In this document: positions 1 to 7,873 of the stretch, piece by piece
Layout: each line of letters begins with the position of its first letter
Position numbering within the stretch: position 1 is the first letter of the stretch
NCBI RefSeq assembly: GCF_040409695.1
Contig: NZ_JARWGJ010000164.1
Location: 1-24,817 of the forward strand
Direction: 5' to 3'
DNA length: 24,817 nt
From: Longimonas sp040409695
GTDB lineage: Bacteria > Bacteroidota > Rhodothermia > Rhodothermales > Salinibacteraceae
Translations under genes and position numbers: made by a program
The notes under the pieces: generated by a model
Told to the model about the DNA's origin: nothing
The model's input: only the letters and a program-made list of their open reading frames with translations
Database searches by the model: none

Positions 1-34
1 GATTGAGCGGGTGGGCGGCGCTGCTGACCATGCA

Positions 35-74
35 GGAGATCCTTCGACTTGGCTGCGCCTCGCTCAAGATGACA
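35..74 (-). repeat. Dispersed hairpin repeat, single arm
   Basis: On the minus strand this reads as GTCATCTTGAGCG ... GAAGGATCTCC, one arm of the repeat family also seen at 88-206, 2432-2580 and 11824-11860. Its terminal pairing ATCTT/AAGGAT keeps a G-U wobble when read on the minus strand but has a C-A mismatch on the plus strand. The partner arm would lie before the window. Reading frames through it give peptides such as ALRMT, which I treat as spurious. No gene is supported in 1-404. Confidence 0.6.
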
Positions 75-87
75 GCCTGTGTGCAGT

Positions 88-206
88 GTCATGGTGAGCA
101 AGCGAAGCGCGTCGAACCATCTCCTGCTCTATCGTCAAGTACCTGCCAGGTGCAAGGCCATGTCGGGCGTGGGGGAGATCCTTCGGCTGCGCTCAGGATG
201 ACAAGG
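88..206. repeat. Dispersed hairpin repeat, inverted pair of arms
   Basis: A forward arm (88-126) begins GTCATGGTGAGC and ends GAACCATCTCC. An inverted arm (172-206) reads GAGATCCTTCGG ... CAGGATGACA. The two face each other across about 45 bp, like a small non-autonomous element. Each arm can fold alone: ATGGT (91-95) with ACCAT (116-120), and ATCCT with AGGAT in the right arm. The rest of 207-404, up to the topoisomerase gene, shows no coding or clear promoter signal. Confidence 0.65.
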
Positions 207-404
207 TGCAAACGGATGTCTTGGTGCGCAAGGGCATGCATATCCCTCCGCGCTGCGCCGGACGAACGGGCCTGAGCTGAGAGCTCAACCTGCGCGACTG
301 GAGCCCCAGTGCGGCGATGGAGCCTGTGGAGTACGCATCCGTATGTTGGGACGGCACGACGTTCCGCATCCCCCTGTATTCTAACCCATACGAACAGACA
401 GTTC

Positions 405-2342
405 ATGGCAGATACGACGACCTATACCGGCAAAGACATTCAAGTGCTCGAAGGGCTGGAGCCGGTGCGCAAGCGGCCCGGCATGTACATTGGCGGTACC
501 GGTAAGCCCGGGCTGCACCATATGCTGTGGGAGGTGGTGGATAACGCCGTTGACGAGGCCACCAACGGCTATGCCTCGTACATCGATGTGGTGCTGCATG
601 AGGATGGGCAGAGCATGACCGTGCGCGACAACGGGCGCGGCATCCCGGTGGATATTCATCCGGAGAAGGGCATTTCTACGCTGCAGCTGATCCTGACCAC
701 GCTGCACTCGGGCGGCAAGTTTGACGGCAGCAACTACATCACCTCGGGCGGACTGCACGGGGTGGGCGCTTCGGTGGTGAATGCACTCTCGGAGGAGATG
801 GTGGCCACCGTGAAGCGCGATGGCGGGGCGTACCGGCAGCAGTACCGGGCGGGCACGCCACTGGGTGACGTGGAGCAGATTGAGGACGATCCGCACGGCA
901 CCGGCACCGAGATCTTTTTTCGTCCGGATGCGACGATCTTCGAGTCGACCACGTTCGACCCGGCCTGGATCAAGGAGACGCTGGAGGTGAAGACCTTCCT
1001 GAATCGGTCGCTCAAGATCGTGTTCAAGGATGAGGTGAACGACGAGCGCCACGTCTTTCAGCATGAGGGCGGCATCGTGGAGTACCTGGAGCACATCCTG
1101 GAGGACTTGCAGGTGGCGCCGATCCACGACGATGTGTTTTCGCTGGTGGATGACGACTTTGAGGGCGACGGGCGGCTGGAGGTGGCGTTGCAGTGGACCG
1201 ATGCGCCGAAGCCGAAGATTCTGTCGTACGTGAACGGCATCCCCACGCAGGACGGCGGCACGCACGAGCAAGGGCTGCGCCGCGCCGTGCGCACCACGCT
1301 GCGGGCGTACATGGACACCCACGACCTGGTGCCGCACCGGCTCGACATTGCCAGCGACGACACCCGCGAGGGGCTGGTGGCGATTGTGAACCTGTTTCAT
1401 GTGGATCCGCAGTTTCAGGGTCAGACGAAGGACAAGCTCAACAATCCGGAGGTCCGCTCGCAGGTGAGCAGTTCGGTGCGTGTGGAGCTGGAGCAGTACC
1501 TGAACGACCATCCGACTACGGGCGAGGCCATCGCCACGCGTGTGATTCAGGCGGCCAAGGCGCGCAAAGCCAGTCGGAGTGCCGCCTCGCGGGCCCGCAA
1601 GAGCAGCAGCACATCGCGTCGCCTGAACCTACCTGGCAAGCTGGCCGACTGTTCGTCGGATGTGCCGGGCGAGTGCGAGCTGTTTATCGTGGAGGGCGAT
1701 TCGGCGGGCGGCTCGGCCAAGCAGGCCCGCGACCGTGCGACCCAGGCGGTGCTTCCGCTGCGCGGGAAGGTCCTGAACGCCGAGCAGGCATCGCTCAAGC
1801 GCGTGCAGAACAACAAGGAGCTGTCCAACATCGTGCAGGCGCTGGGATGCGGGCTCGGCGAGGGCTTCAACCTGAATCACCTGCGCTACCACAAGATCAT
1901 TCTCTTAATGGATGCCGACTCGGACGGGCATCACATCTCAACGCTGCTCCTCACCTTCTTCTACCGCTACCTGACGCCGCTGATTGAGGGCGGCTACGTG
2001 TACATCGCCCAGCCGCCGCTCTACCGCATCGACGCCGGCAAGGAGACCCACTGGGCGCTCGATGACGCCCAGCGCGACGCGATCATTGACGAGATCAAGA
2101 GCGACGGACGCAACCTGAATGTGGACATTCAGCGCTTTAAGGGGCTGGGCGAGATGATGCCGAAGACGCTGAACGCCACCACACTCGACCGCGACAAGCG
2201 CCGCCTGCTGGAGGTTACGATTCCGGATACGGAGCGCCTGCACACCGAGCAGACCATCACCGATCTGATGGGCCGTGATACGTCGGCACGCTTCAATTTC
2301 ATCATGCAGCACGCGACGGAAGCGGATGAACTGGATGTGTAG
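405..2342 (+). CDS. parE: Type IIA DNA topoisomerase ATPase subunit (ParE/GyrB family)
   Basis: This 645-residue protein is the ATP-hydrolysing B subunit of DNA topoisomerase IV or gyrase, which with a ParC/GyrA partner passes one DNA duplex through another. The GHKL ATPase domain has the catalytic Glu near residue 43 (EVVDNAVDEA), DNGRGIP at 75-81 and GGLHGVG at 115-121. The QTK-loop lysine is in QTKDKL around 340-345. The Toprim region has EGDSAGG at 430-436, DADSDG at 503-508 and QRFKGLGEM at 576-584. The ATG at 405 is chosen because the family's conserved start begins there; an upstream in-frame start at 309 adds 32 unrelated residues. I lean to ParE because DADSDGHH and PPLYRIDAGKE resemble E. 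coli ParE, but other stretches are gyrase-like and the partner subunit is not in the window. A basic Ser/Arg-rich insert lies at about 385-406. No Shine-Dalgarno is visible. Confidence 0.93.
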   Translation: MADTTTYTGKDIQVLEGLEPVRKRPGMYIGGTGKPGLHHMLWEVVDNAVDEATNGYASYIDVVLHEDGQSMTVRDNGRGIPVDIHPEKGISTLQLILTTLHSGGKFDGSNYITSGGLHGVGASVVNALSEEMVATVKRDGGAYRQQYRAGTPLGDVEQIEDDPHGTGTEIFFRPDATIFESTTFDPAWIKETLEVKTFLNRSLKIVFKDEVNDERHVFQHEGGIVEYLEHILEDLQVAPIHDDVFSLVDDDFEGDGRLEVALQWTDAPKPKILSYVNGIPTQDGGTHEQGLRRAVRTTLRAYMDTHDLVPHRLDIASDDTREGLVAIVNLFHVDPQFQGQTKDKLNNPEVRSQVSSSVRVELEQYLNDHPTTGEAIATRVIQAAKARKASRSAASRARKSSSTSRRLNLPGKLADCSSDVPGECELFIVEGDSAGGSAKQARDRATQAVLPLRGKVLNAEQASLKRVQNNKELSNIVQALGCGLGEGFNLNHLRYHKIILLMDADSDGHHISTLLLTFFYRYLTPLIEGGYVYIAQPPLYRIDAGKETHWALDDAQRDAIIDEIKSDGRNLNVDIQRFKGLGEMMPKTLNATTLDRDKRRLLEVTIPDTERLHTEQTITDLMGRDTSARFNFIMQHATEADELDV

Positions 2343-2357
2343 GGGGCGATTTGTTGG

Positions 2358-2408
2358 GGACGCTGGAGCGTCCGTTCTCGCGTGGCGACGCGGAGCATCG
2401 CCACGAGA
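2358..2408 (+). terminator. Two tandem stem-loops after the topoisomerase gene
   Basis: GGACGCT/AGCGTCC (2358-2364 with 2367-2373, two-base loop) is followed by GTGGCGA/TCGCCAC (2382-2388 with 2398-2404), extended by TCTC/GAGA across a small bulge. They begin 16 bases after the stop codon. There is no T-tract, so this is at best a Rho-type 3' end or an RNA-protecting structure. Confidence 0.35.
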
Positions 2409-2431
2409 TACAGAATATTGTCGCGCTGCAA

Positions 2432-2580
2432 GTCATCCTGACGCCGCCAGGCGGAAGGATCTCAACGCCCTGCCTACGGGCTCGCCTCGTTCGGTGCGCG
2501 TAGGGTGCACCTCGCGGACACTGAGCAGCAGAGCCCCTGGCCACACAGCGCTGAGATGCTTCACTACGTTCAGCATGACA
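2432..2580. repeat. Dispersed hairpin repeat, inverted pair of arms
   Basis: The left arm (2432-2463) starts GTCATCCTGACG and ends GGAAGGATCTC. The right arm (2553-2580) reads GAGATGCTTC ... TTCAGCATGACA. This is the same family as 88-206. The left arm folds as ATCCT/AGGAT with an inner CGCC/GGCG stem; the right arm folds as ATGCT/AGCAT. The roughly 90 bp between them has no recognisable gene. Frames through it give AERSEAS-like peptides, which I regard as spurious. Confidence 0.65.
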
Positions 2581-2657
2581 AACATGGCATGATGTCCAGC
2601 GAAGTCTAGTGGTTCGGTACGCGGACCAGCTGCATAAACCATAGCTTGGAGGCGAGT

Positions 2658-2981
2658 TTAAGCAGAGAGATGGGTCCACGTCTCGTCAAAATACTGCACT
2701 TCTCGTCGGATGTTATCGGTGGCTGGACTCTCCTTGAGGGCTGAAGGCATCCCCGGGTCAACGTCGCGGTCCAGCGAGCGTTCGAGGTAGCGCTTCAGGT
2801 TTACAAACTCATAGAGCGTAGGCGTTTCGGTAAACGTGACGAGCAGATCTACATCACTTTCAGGGGTTTGGTCGCCCCGCACAAACGACCCACAGATGCC
2901 AATCTGGTCAACGTGGTAACGCTCCCGCAGGTACGGCATCTCGTCGCGAAGGGCCTGTTTTAGGTCTGCGAGGGTCGTCAT
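2658..2981 (-). CDS. MNT-type minimal nucleotidyltransferase (MntA-like)
   Basis: This 107-residue protein has the signature of the minimal nucleotidyltransferase fold: GSFVRG (31-36) followed by ESDVDLLV (41-48), giving the metal-binding pair D43 and D45, with DRDVD at 71-75 as the likely third carboxylate. Such proteins transfer AMP to a partner; MntA antitoxins modify and silence HEPN (HepT) toxins. No HEPN partner is visible on either side. The start at 2981 gives the usual family beginning (MTTLADLKQ); an alternative ATG at 3002 adds seven residues. Longer frames reaching 3221 add non-family sequence. The gene is 154 bases from the start of the ABM-domain gene on the same strand. Function beyond the fold is inference. 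Confidence 0.8.
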   Translation of the reverse strand: MTTLADLKQALRDEMPYLRERYHVDQIGICGSFVRGDQTPESDVDLLVTFTETPTLYEFVNLKRYLERSLDRDVDPGMPSALKESPATDNIRREVQYFDETWTHLSA

Positions 2982-3135
2982 GGCACTGGAAATCGCATTC
3001 ATGGTGTTTGCTTCATACTCGATACCCGACTTGCAGGATTCGGGGCAGTATGCGACGTACAGGACGGTTCGGTCGATCCACAAGGCAGGAACGGACGTCC
3101 TAAGCGCAGGGGAGAAACGACTCTGAGATGCGATG

Positions 3136-3465
3136 TCACGTACGCTGGTTTGTGGCCTCTGCTTCGATGGCAGCCGCGGGGTGCGACACTGAGGCGCTGA
3201 AGGCCTGCGGACGCGCCGCAAACATGGGTTTTACGGTCGCCCACGCCGCCTTGAATAGGTCGCTCTGCCGGTAGGTCTGCAGGGCGGCATCGCCGGTCCA
3301 GTGGCTGTGGGTGATCATTACACTTGGATAGGAGGCATTGGTCCACAGCTCCAGGTGCGTACATCCGGGCTGTTGGCGGATCTGTGGGGCCACCTCGGCA
3401 AAGTGGGCCTTGAAGTCGGCGACGCGAGACGGGTCGAGCGGCAGGCGTACGATGCGAATGAGCAT
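3136..3465 (-). CDS. Antibiotic biosynthesis monooxygenase (ABM)-like protein
   Basis: This is a 109-residue single-domain protein of the dimeric alpha+beta barrel (ABM) type. The start MLIRIVRLPLDP, then a helix (VADFKAHFAEVAPQIRQQPGC), HLELWTN, and the strand MITHSHWTGDAAL before QTYRQSDLFKAAW match the usual strand-helix-strand order. Family members are small monooxygenases, quinone-related enzymes or stress proteins, often without a known substrate. The start at 3465 is chosen because the domain begins at once; the frame stays open to 3606 but the extra residues look unrelated. The last 20 residues are Ala/Glu-rich and probably disordered. It lies 77 bases downstream of the DUF2851 gene and may be co-transcribed. 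Confidence 0.75.
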   Translation of the reverse strand: MLIRIVRLPLDPSRVADFKAHFAEVAPQIRQQPGCTHLELWTNASYPSVMITHSHWTGDAALQTYRQSDLFKAAWATVKPMFAARPQAFSASVSHPAAAIEAEATNQRT

Positions 3466-3542
3466 AGCAAGAGCAAGTCGGTAATAATCATTGGACGTGC
3501 CCATAAGATAGCTGCAAGATAGCCGCCCGTGCATACCAGGCG

Positions 3543-5003
3543 CTACGAATTGCCAGTGAGAATCGACGTGCCGATGTCGCATTGCAGGCAGCGCCCCTCG
3601 GTGCAATACGCTCGATACAGCTCATGCATCCCCTGCGCCATCACCGTGTCGTCGGCCCGCGTGCCCAGTTCGCGATAGAGGCGCGTCACCCGGTCGGAGG
3701 CTACGGGCAGCGCATTGAGCGTGTGCCAGACCGGGTCGAGCGACCCCCCGGTCGCACGGCGGTGGCGCAGCAGCACCGGCACCAGCGCGTTCAAGATGAG
3801 TGTGTCGCGGCGCCGCGTGCCGAGCGTGGGGCGGTACGGCTTCGATGTGCGATCGAGGCGCCGGTGGGTCTGCCAGAACAGACCGGGCTCGCTGGCAAGC
3901 ATCGACTGTAGCGCAGCGCGCGGATTGGGTGCTTCAAGTGCGCTGTTGGCTGTGTTTATGGGATGCGCACGCAGCCACCCTCCTGGTGCGATCCACCGGG
4001 CCAGCTGGGCAACTCGCAGGGGCGGCACGTTATTCGGGCGGAGGCGAAAGAACGTCCATCGCTCGGTAGACATCGGCGGTGCGTTGTGCGTCTGACGCAG
4101 GCGCCGGAAGATGTCGCGTAGCCGCATGGCGTAGTCTGCGGTGGGGCGGTCGGCCTCAACGAGATCTTCCGGGCCAGGCAGGAGTCCGGCCCAGCCGAGC
4201 AGGGCTGCTTCGATGGTCTCGGCGTCGGGCAGCGTGCGCAGAAAAGAGAGCGGACAGCGGGCTGACAGGGCGCTCATGGCCTCATCATTCTTGGCGTAGC
4301 CCATGCCGGCACAGACACGCTCAAAGAGCGCTTTTTCCAGCGGATCCGTGAGCGCATCGGCTTTCTGGCGGATGCGCACGCGTCCGAGCTGGCGCATCCA
4401 ACGTGCCGCAACGTCCGTATCCACCTGATCCCATTGCGAGGCGCAGAGCAGGGGCGCATCCGGCTGCGTCAGGAAGCGGTGCAGGGCCGATCGTAGGGGA
4501 ACGTTCAAGGCCCGGTCGAGCACCATTTCGGGGAGCGGGGAGCCATCGGACCGCCGGAGCCGACCGGTCCACATGTCGGTGGTCAGGGTTACGTGCAAGA
4601 CCACGCTGTTGTAGCGCGGGTCGCGGTCGTGCTTGTGGGCGATCCAGCCGTGTGACTGGTTGTGGATCTCGACATCGCCGCGCCAGGCCATGGTGCCAAT
4701 GCGAAGGTGGGCATCCCGGAAATCGGGCCCGGCATCGGTGTTGAGCGTGCCGGGGTCGAGGACCTGCACGAGGCGCCCGTCTACGGTGTAGCACTGGTCT
4801 GGGTTGACCGACTGGCGGGCCCACAGGTCCTGCACGAGCGCCTCGGGAACGCGCTCCGGGAGCGACCGGGCGGGTTCGTGCAGCGTAACAGCGACGTTCG
4901 TGTCGTCGATGGTATACAGGTAGGCGCGCGGTCCTGAGGACGTGGAGGCGGGCGGAGGCGTGGGGCGGGGGGGCGTAGAGCGAGGGGGCGCAGGGCGAGT
5001 CAT
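3543..5003 (-). CDS. DUF2851 family protein
   Basis: This 486-residue protein matches DUF2851, a family of unknown function found mainly in Bacteroidota. Family features visible are LVQDLWARQ near residue 60, the DG..VQVLDPGTLNTDAGPDF block near 75-95, GDVEIHNQSHGW near 108-120, and a C-terminal cysteine cluster (YCTEGRCLQCDIG). GDVEIH and the nearby His/Asp (HKHDRDPRYN) could be a metal or catalytic site, but no activity is known to me. The first 25 residues are Pro/Ser/Arg-rich and low in complexity; I keep this start because no better in-frame start precedes the conserved core. The bases just before the start read CTCCTCCC on the sense strand, the opposite of a ribosome-binding site. Confidence 0.85.
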   Translation of the reverse strand: MTRPAPPRSTPPRPTPPPASTSSGPRAYLYTIDDTNVAVTLHEPARSLPERVPEALVQDLWARQSVNPDQCYTVDGRLVQVLDPGTLNTDAGPDFRDAHLRIGTMAWRGDVEIHNQSHGWIAHKHDRDPRYNSVVLHVTLTTDMWTGRLRRSDGSPLPEMVLDRALNVPLRSALHRFLTQPDAPLLCASQWDQVDTDVAARWMRQLGRVRIRQKADALTDPLEKALFERVCAGMGYAKNDEAMSALSARCPLSFLRTLPDAETIEAALLGWAGLLPGPEDLVEADRPTADYAMRLRDIFRRLRQTHNAPPMSTERWTFFRLRPNNVPPLRVAQLARWIAPGGWLRAHPINTANSALEAPNPRAALQSMLASEPGLFWQTHRRLDRTSKPYRPTLGTRRRDTLILNALVPVLLRHRRATGGSLDPVWHTLNALPVASDRVTRLYRELGTRADDTVMAQGMHELYRAYCTEGRCLQCDIGTSILTGNS

Positions 5004-5117
5004 GATACCGGGAGGAGCTTGTCCAACATAGGGCTACTATGAAGACTCCGGGTATCTATAAAACGCAACGTTTCAGATCGCTACCGCTTCGGCTACCACT
5101 TCACTCGACTTGGCGGT

Positions 5118-5654
5118 TCAACGGGGTGGCCTGGGCGGCTGTGGTTGAGATTGCGAAGGCGGCTCAACGCCGGGGCGCTCTTGCGAGGGGGTGTGGTCGG
5201 CCAGGCGAAAGGGAACGGGCAGCTCCATAGCCACGTAGGCCGGCTCGCCCCGATAGCGGCCGGGCGTCCAGTCCACCTGCTGCAGTACCCGCATGGCCTC
5301 GCGATCCAACCCGGGAGAGACCGACTCAACGATATCGGGCTCGTAGACCAGCCCATCGGGGCCCACGATAAACGAAACGAGCACGACGCCCTCCACGTCC
5401 GCATCATAATCGACACTGGGGTAGTCAATCTCGCGGATGAGCGCCTCGGTATCGCCGTCTATATCAGGCACTTCATTGGCTTCTTCAGACGTATACACCG
5501 AGGCATCATCAGGCACGGCGCGGTAGACGACCGGAGCGTTGTCGGCGGTGTAGGTCACATTGTCGGCAGAGCTTCCGCATCCCCCGATGGCGGTAGCAAG
5601 ACCAGCAAGGGCGACGCCGATAAGCAATGGAATGCGGGCGAACAGGGTATGCAT
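5118..5654 (-). CDS. Lipoprotein with TonB C-terminal domain
   Basis: This 178-residue protein begins with a lipoprotein signal (hydrophobic stretch about 7-22, lipobox IGG-C with Cys26). A TonB C-terminal domain follows: REIDYPSVDYDADVEGVVLVSF, then GPDGLVYEPDIVES, LDREAMRVLQQVDWTPGRYRG and ELPVPFRL. The tail is Pro/Gln-rich. In classical energy transducers this domain contacts outer-membrane receptors and the protein is anchored by an inner-membrane helix tied to ExbB/ExbD. Here the anchor would be a lipid, so ordinary energy transduction is doubtful and a periplasmic adaptor is more likely (inference). Start 5654 is preferred over 5681 because it gives a normal signal peptide. It lies 74 bases downstream of the pseudokinase gene and may share its transcript. 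Confidence 0.85.
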   Translation of the reverse strand: MHTLFARIPLLIGVALAGLATAIGGCGSSADNVTYTADNAPVVYRAVPDDASVYTSEEANEVPDIDGDTEALIREIDYPSVDYDADVEGVVLVSFIVGPDGLVYEPDIVESVSPGLDREAMRVLQQVDWTPGRYRGEPAYVAMELPVPFRLADHTPSQERPGVEPPSQSQPQPPRPPR

Positions 5655-5728
5655 GGTATAGAGCTTGGGGAAAGAGAACAAGCGACAGATAGGTACACGG
5701 AGGCACCGCTGTAGCGATCCGAGGCGGG

Positions 5729-7450
5729 CTACTCGCCGTCAGCGTCAAGAATCAGGTCATCGCGCAAAACAGGAAGCAGCTGCGGCTCTCCCTGAAACTG
5801 TCCGACAACACCCTCATAGTTGAATGTTCCTTCCGGAATCGCCATTCCGGGCAGTTCGGTTTCTGAGGGGCGCTGCACGCGGAAGGTTGCGGTGCGATCG
5901 TCTTGCGCAACCACGTAGTTGGACTGCTGCTCAAACGTCGGGCCGTCGGCGCGAAGCTGCAAGGTGCTGAGGCGTACAAGCACGCTTTCGTAGGCAAGTC
6001 CGTCGTCAGCAATCGTGGCAAGATCGACCTCGAGAGGCGAGGGGAGAGCGTGCGTATCGCCAACCTCATAGTCCCGCAGGTTCTGCTCGTTGATCTGAAG
6101 GAGGCCGTTGAAGTCGGAGAGCGTGCCGCTTACCTGCACGGCGGTGCCGGCAGCAAGCTCGCCACTGTTTATGGCATCGTGAAACGGACCTGCGGTACGG
6201 CGCACTACGATGCCGCTTGCACCGAGCGGCCCGCTTTCATCCTGCAGGCGCACGTAGTCGCTATGCGCGCGTGTGATGATTCCTTCGACGGTGACCTCTA
6301 CGGGCCGCTCGTCCTGGTAGGTAGCGTAGCATGTGCGGGCGTCGTTAATGGATACGGATGCAAACCCCGTGCAGGCATCGGCCTCCTCACCGCCAAAGAC
6401 CAGCCAGGCGGCGAGTCCGGCCATCAGCATGGCGGCTACGGCACTGATGAGGAGGGGTGTTTTGCTGCCTCCAGTGCTTTCTGTGCTTTCTTCGCTAATC
6501 ACAGTGGCTTCGGCAGGCCCGCGGTCGTCTTCGACGGGAACGACGACGTAGGCTTCATCGGAATCGTCGTAGCGTTTGGATGCGCGCACGAGCGTCTCGC
6601 GCAGTGCGTTGGCCGACTGGATGCGCTTAGAGGGGTCGACCCGCAGCGCCTCCAAGAGCACGTCGCGGACCTCGGGAGAGGTGAAGGCGTCGGCATCTTG
6701 CACGAGCAGTTCCATCGGGTCGGCGGTGTCTTCCGAGAGCCGCTCGGTGGCTTCGGGCGGGGTTGTGCCCGTTACCATCATGCAGATGGTGGCGGCGGCG
6801 GCATACACATCGGTTGCAGGACTCTGCGCGGCGCGGGGCGTGTACTGCTCAATGGCGCTCGTGCCCGGCTGGATAAATGCATCCAGCGTATCGAGGTCGC
6901 GAGCAAGCTGCAGGTATGCACCGCGAAAGCCCGTAACGAGAACTTGCCCGTCGGGCAGCAGCCGGATCGTTTCGGGCGAGATGCTGCCGTGGTAGAGGCC
7001 TTTCTGGTGTGCGATATGCAGGGCTTCAAGCACAGGCACCATGATGGTGAGTGCAGCTTTTTCCGGGAGCGTGCCCTTTGCCGAGAGACCTTCCGCAAGC
7101 GACATGCTCGGATGCTGGTCACGTACCCGGTAGAGCGTGCCGTTTGCCTCAAACACATCATATCCTTTGGGAAGCGCCCGGTGCTGCAGCTGACTCAGAA
7201 CGGTAGACTCCTTCTCGAAGTAGTCGAGCCCTTGCTCGAACGCCTCTTGCTGGTCGCTTCCAGTAAGCTCGATAGAGGTTTTCCCGGCACGGCGGCGCAC
7301 CAGGGGAGCCGGAAAAAACTCGCGTATGATAACCTCTTCGCTGCTATTAAATCGCTCCCCCAGGTACTTATAGTCGAACGGGCTGGAATCTTCGAGGGTG
7401 CGCCGGACAGTGTACTTTTTGTCCAGCACGGTAAGCGGGGTCAGTTCCAT
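5729..7450 (-). CDS. Transmembrane pseudokinase with extracytoplasmic OB-like domains
   Basis: This is a 573-residue receptor-like protein. Residues 10-290 follow a bacterial Ser/Thr kinase fold: VIIREFF (40-46) at the VAIK strand, HGSISPET (154-161) at the catalytic loop, TGF (173-175) at DFG, EQY at 201-203 and DVYA at 214-217. The usual catalytic residues are replaced: VAIK Lys by Arg43, HRD Asp by Ser, DFG Asp by Thr, and no glycine-rich loop is seen. It is therefore predicted to be a pseudokinase. A Glu/Ser-rich linker leads to one membrane helix (331-353). The outside part resembles two OB-like domains (about 383-462 and 470-570), with VEVTVEGIITRA and VRLQDESG typical of DUF5689/extracellular OB folds. 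It probably binds a ligand outside and a partner inside. The TonB-C lipoprotein gene follows on the same strand. Confidence 0.85.
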   Translation of the reverse strand: MELTPLTVLDKKYTVRRTLEDSSPFDYKYLGERFNSSEEVIIREFFPAPLVRRRAGKTSIELTGSDQQEAFEQGLDYFEKESTVLSQLQHRALPKGYDVFEANGTLYRVRDQHPSMSLAEGLSAKGTLPEKAALTIMVPVLEALHIAHQKGLYHGSISPETIRLLPDGQVLVTGFRGAYLQLARDLDTLDAFIQPGTSAIEQYTPRAAQSPATDVYAAAATICMMVTGTTPPEATERLSEDTADPMELLVQDADAFTSPEVRDVLLEALRVDPSKRIQSANALRETLVRASKRYDDSDEAYVVVPVEDDRGPAEATVISEESTESTGGSKTPLLISAVAAMLMAGLAAWLVFGGEEADACTGFASVSINDARTCYATYQDERPVEVTVEGIITRAHSDYVRLQDESGPLGASGIVVRRTAGPFHDAINSGELAAGTAVQVSGTLSDFNGLLQINEQNLRDYEVGDTHALPSPLEVDLATIADDGLAYESVLVRLSTLQLRADGPTFEQQSNYVVAQDDRTATFRVQRPSETELPGMAIPEGTFNYEGVVGQFQGEPQLLPVLRDDLILDADGE

Positions 7451-7499
7451 GGTGGGTGGGGTAGATATACGGGAGGTCGGTTCGGGAATAGGGGACTAC

Positions 7500-7538
7500 G
7501 TGGCACATCCAGGTGGCACATCCAGGTGGCACATCCAG
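7500..7538. repeat. Three tandem copies of a 13-bp unit
   Basis: GTGGCACATCCAG occurs three times with no mismatch and no spacer (7500-7512, 7513-7525, 7526-7538). It lies 50 bp upstream of the pseudokinase start codon, in the gap between that gene and clpS. It could be an operator array or a slippage product. Confidence 0.9.
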
Positions 7539-7873
7539 TAGGGGGCGCCGCCCGAGAAGATCTTTACAACCGGTTGCAAAGATGCAAACCAGGCAGCGAG
7601 CCAGTGGTGGGGCTGGCAGAGCCCAGCGGGATGGTGTGCCAATGCAAAGGCCCAGGCAGAGCCCACAAAAAAATAGTCTCGCACGTTTTCACGCAGCGAG
7701 CAGCCCTGTTTTCTTGCGAAGAAACGTACAAGGGACGTTGTCTTGGTAGGTAAGGTACTGGATAGAGCGTATGGGCTGTGTTAACAAACAAAAATGATCT
7801 GACGAGAGAGCAGGAAAGCCCGATGAAGACCCACCGGGGGGAACCCCGAACGTGCATTAACGCCGGGTATGAG
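7539..7873. other. Intergenic region, no gene seen
   Basis: Between the 13-bp repeats and the clpS stop I see no supported gene. There is a GGGCT/AGCCC hairpin near 7609-7623 and a CGGGG/CCCCG hairpin closed by a GGAA tetraloop at 7835-7848. The latter lies about 25 bases after clpS and could protect its mRNA end; it lacks a T-tract. I found no TANNTTTG promoter box for the pseudokinase here. Confidence 0.4.

Noticed and set aside
381..1511. 376-codon minus-strand frame opposite the topoisomerase gene
   Set aside because: It is antisense to a clear conserved gene, is His/Arg/Leu-rich without any domain, and is typical of GC-rich shadow frames.
2302..2679. 125-codon minus-strand frame after the topoisomerase gene
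   Set aside because: It runs through the dispersed repeat and yields the AERSEAS-type peptide expected from the repeat itself.
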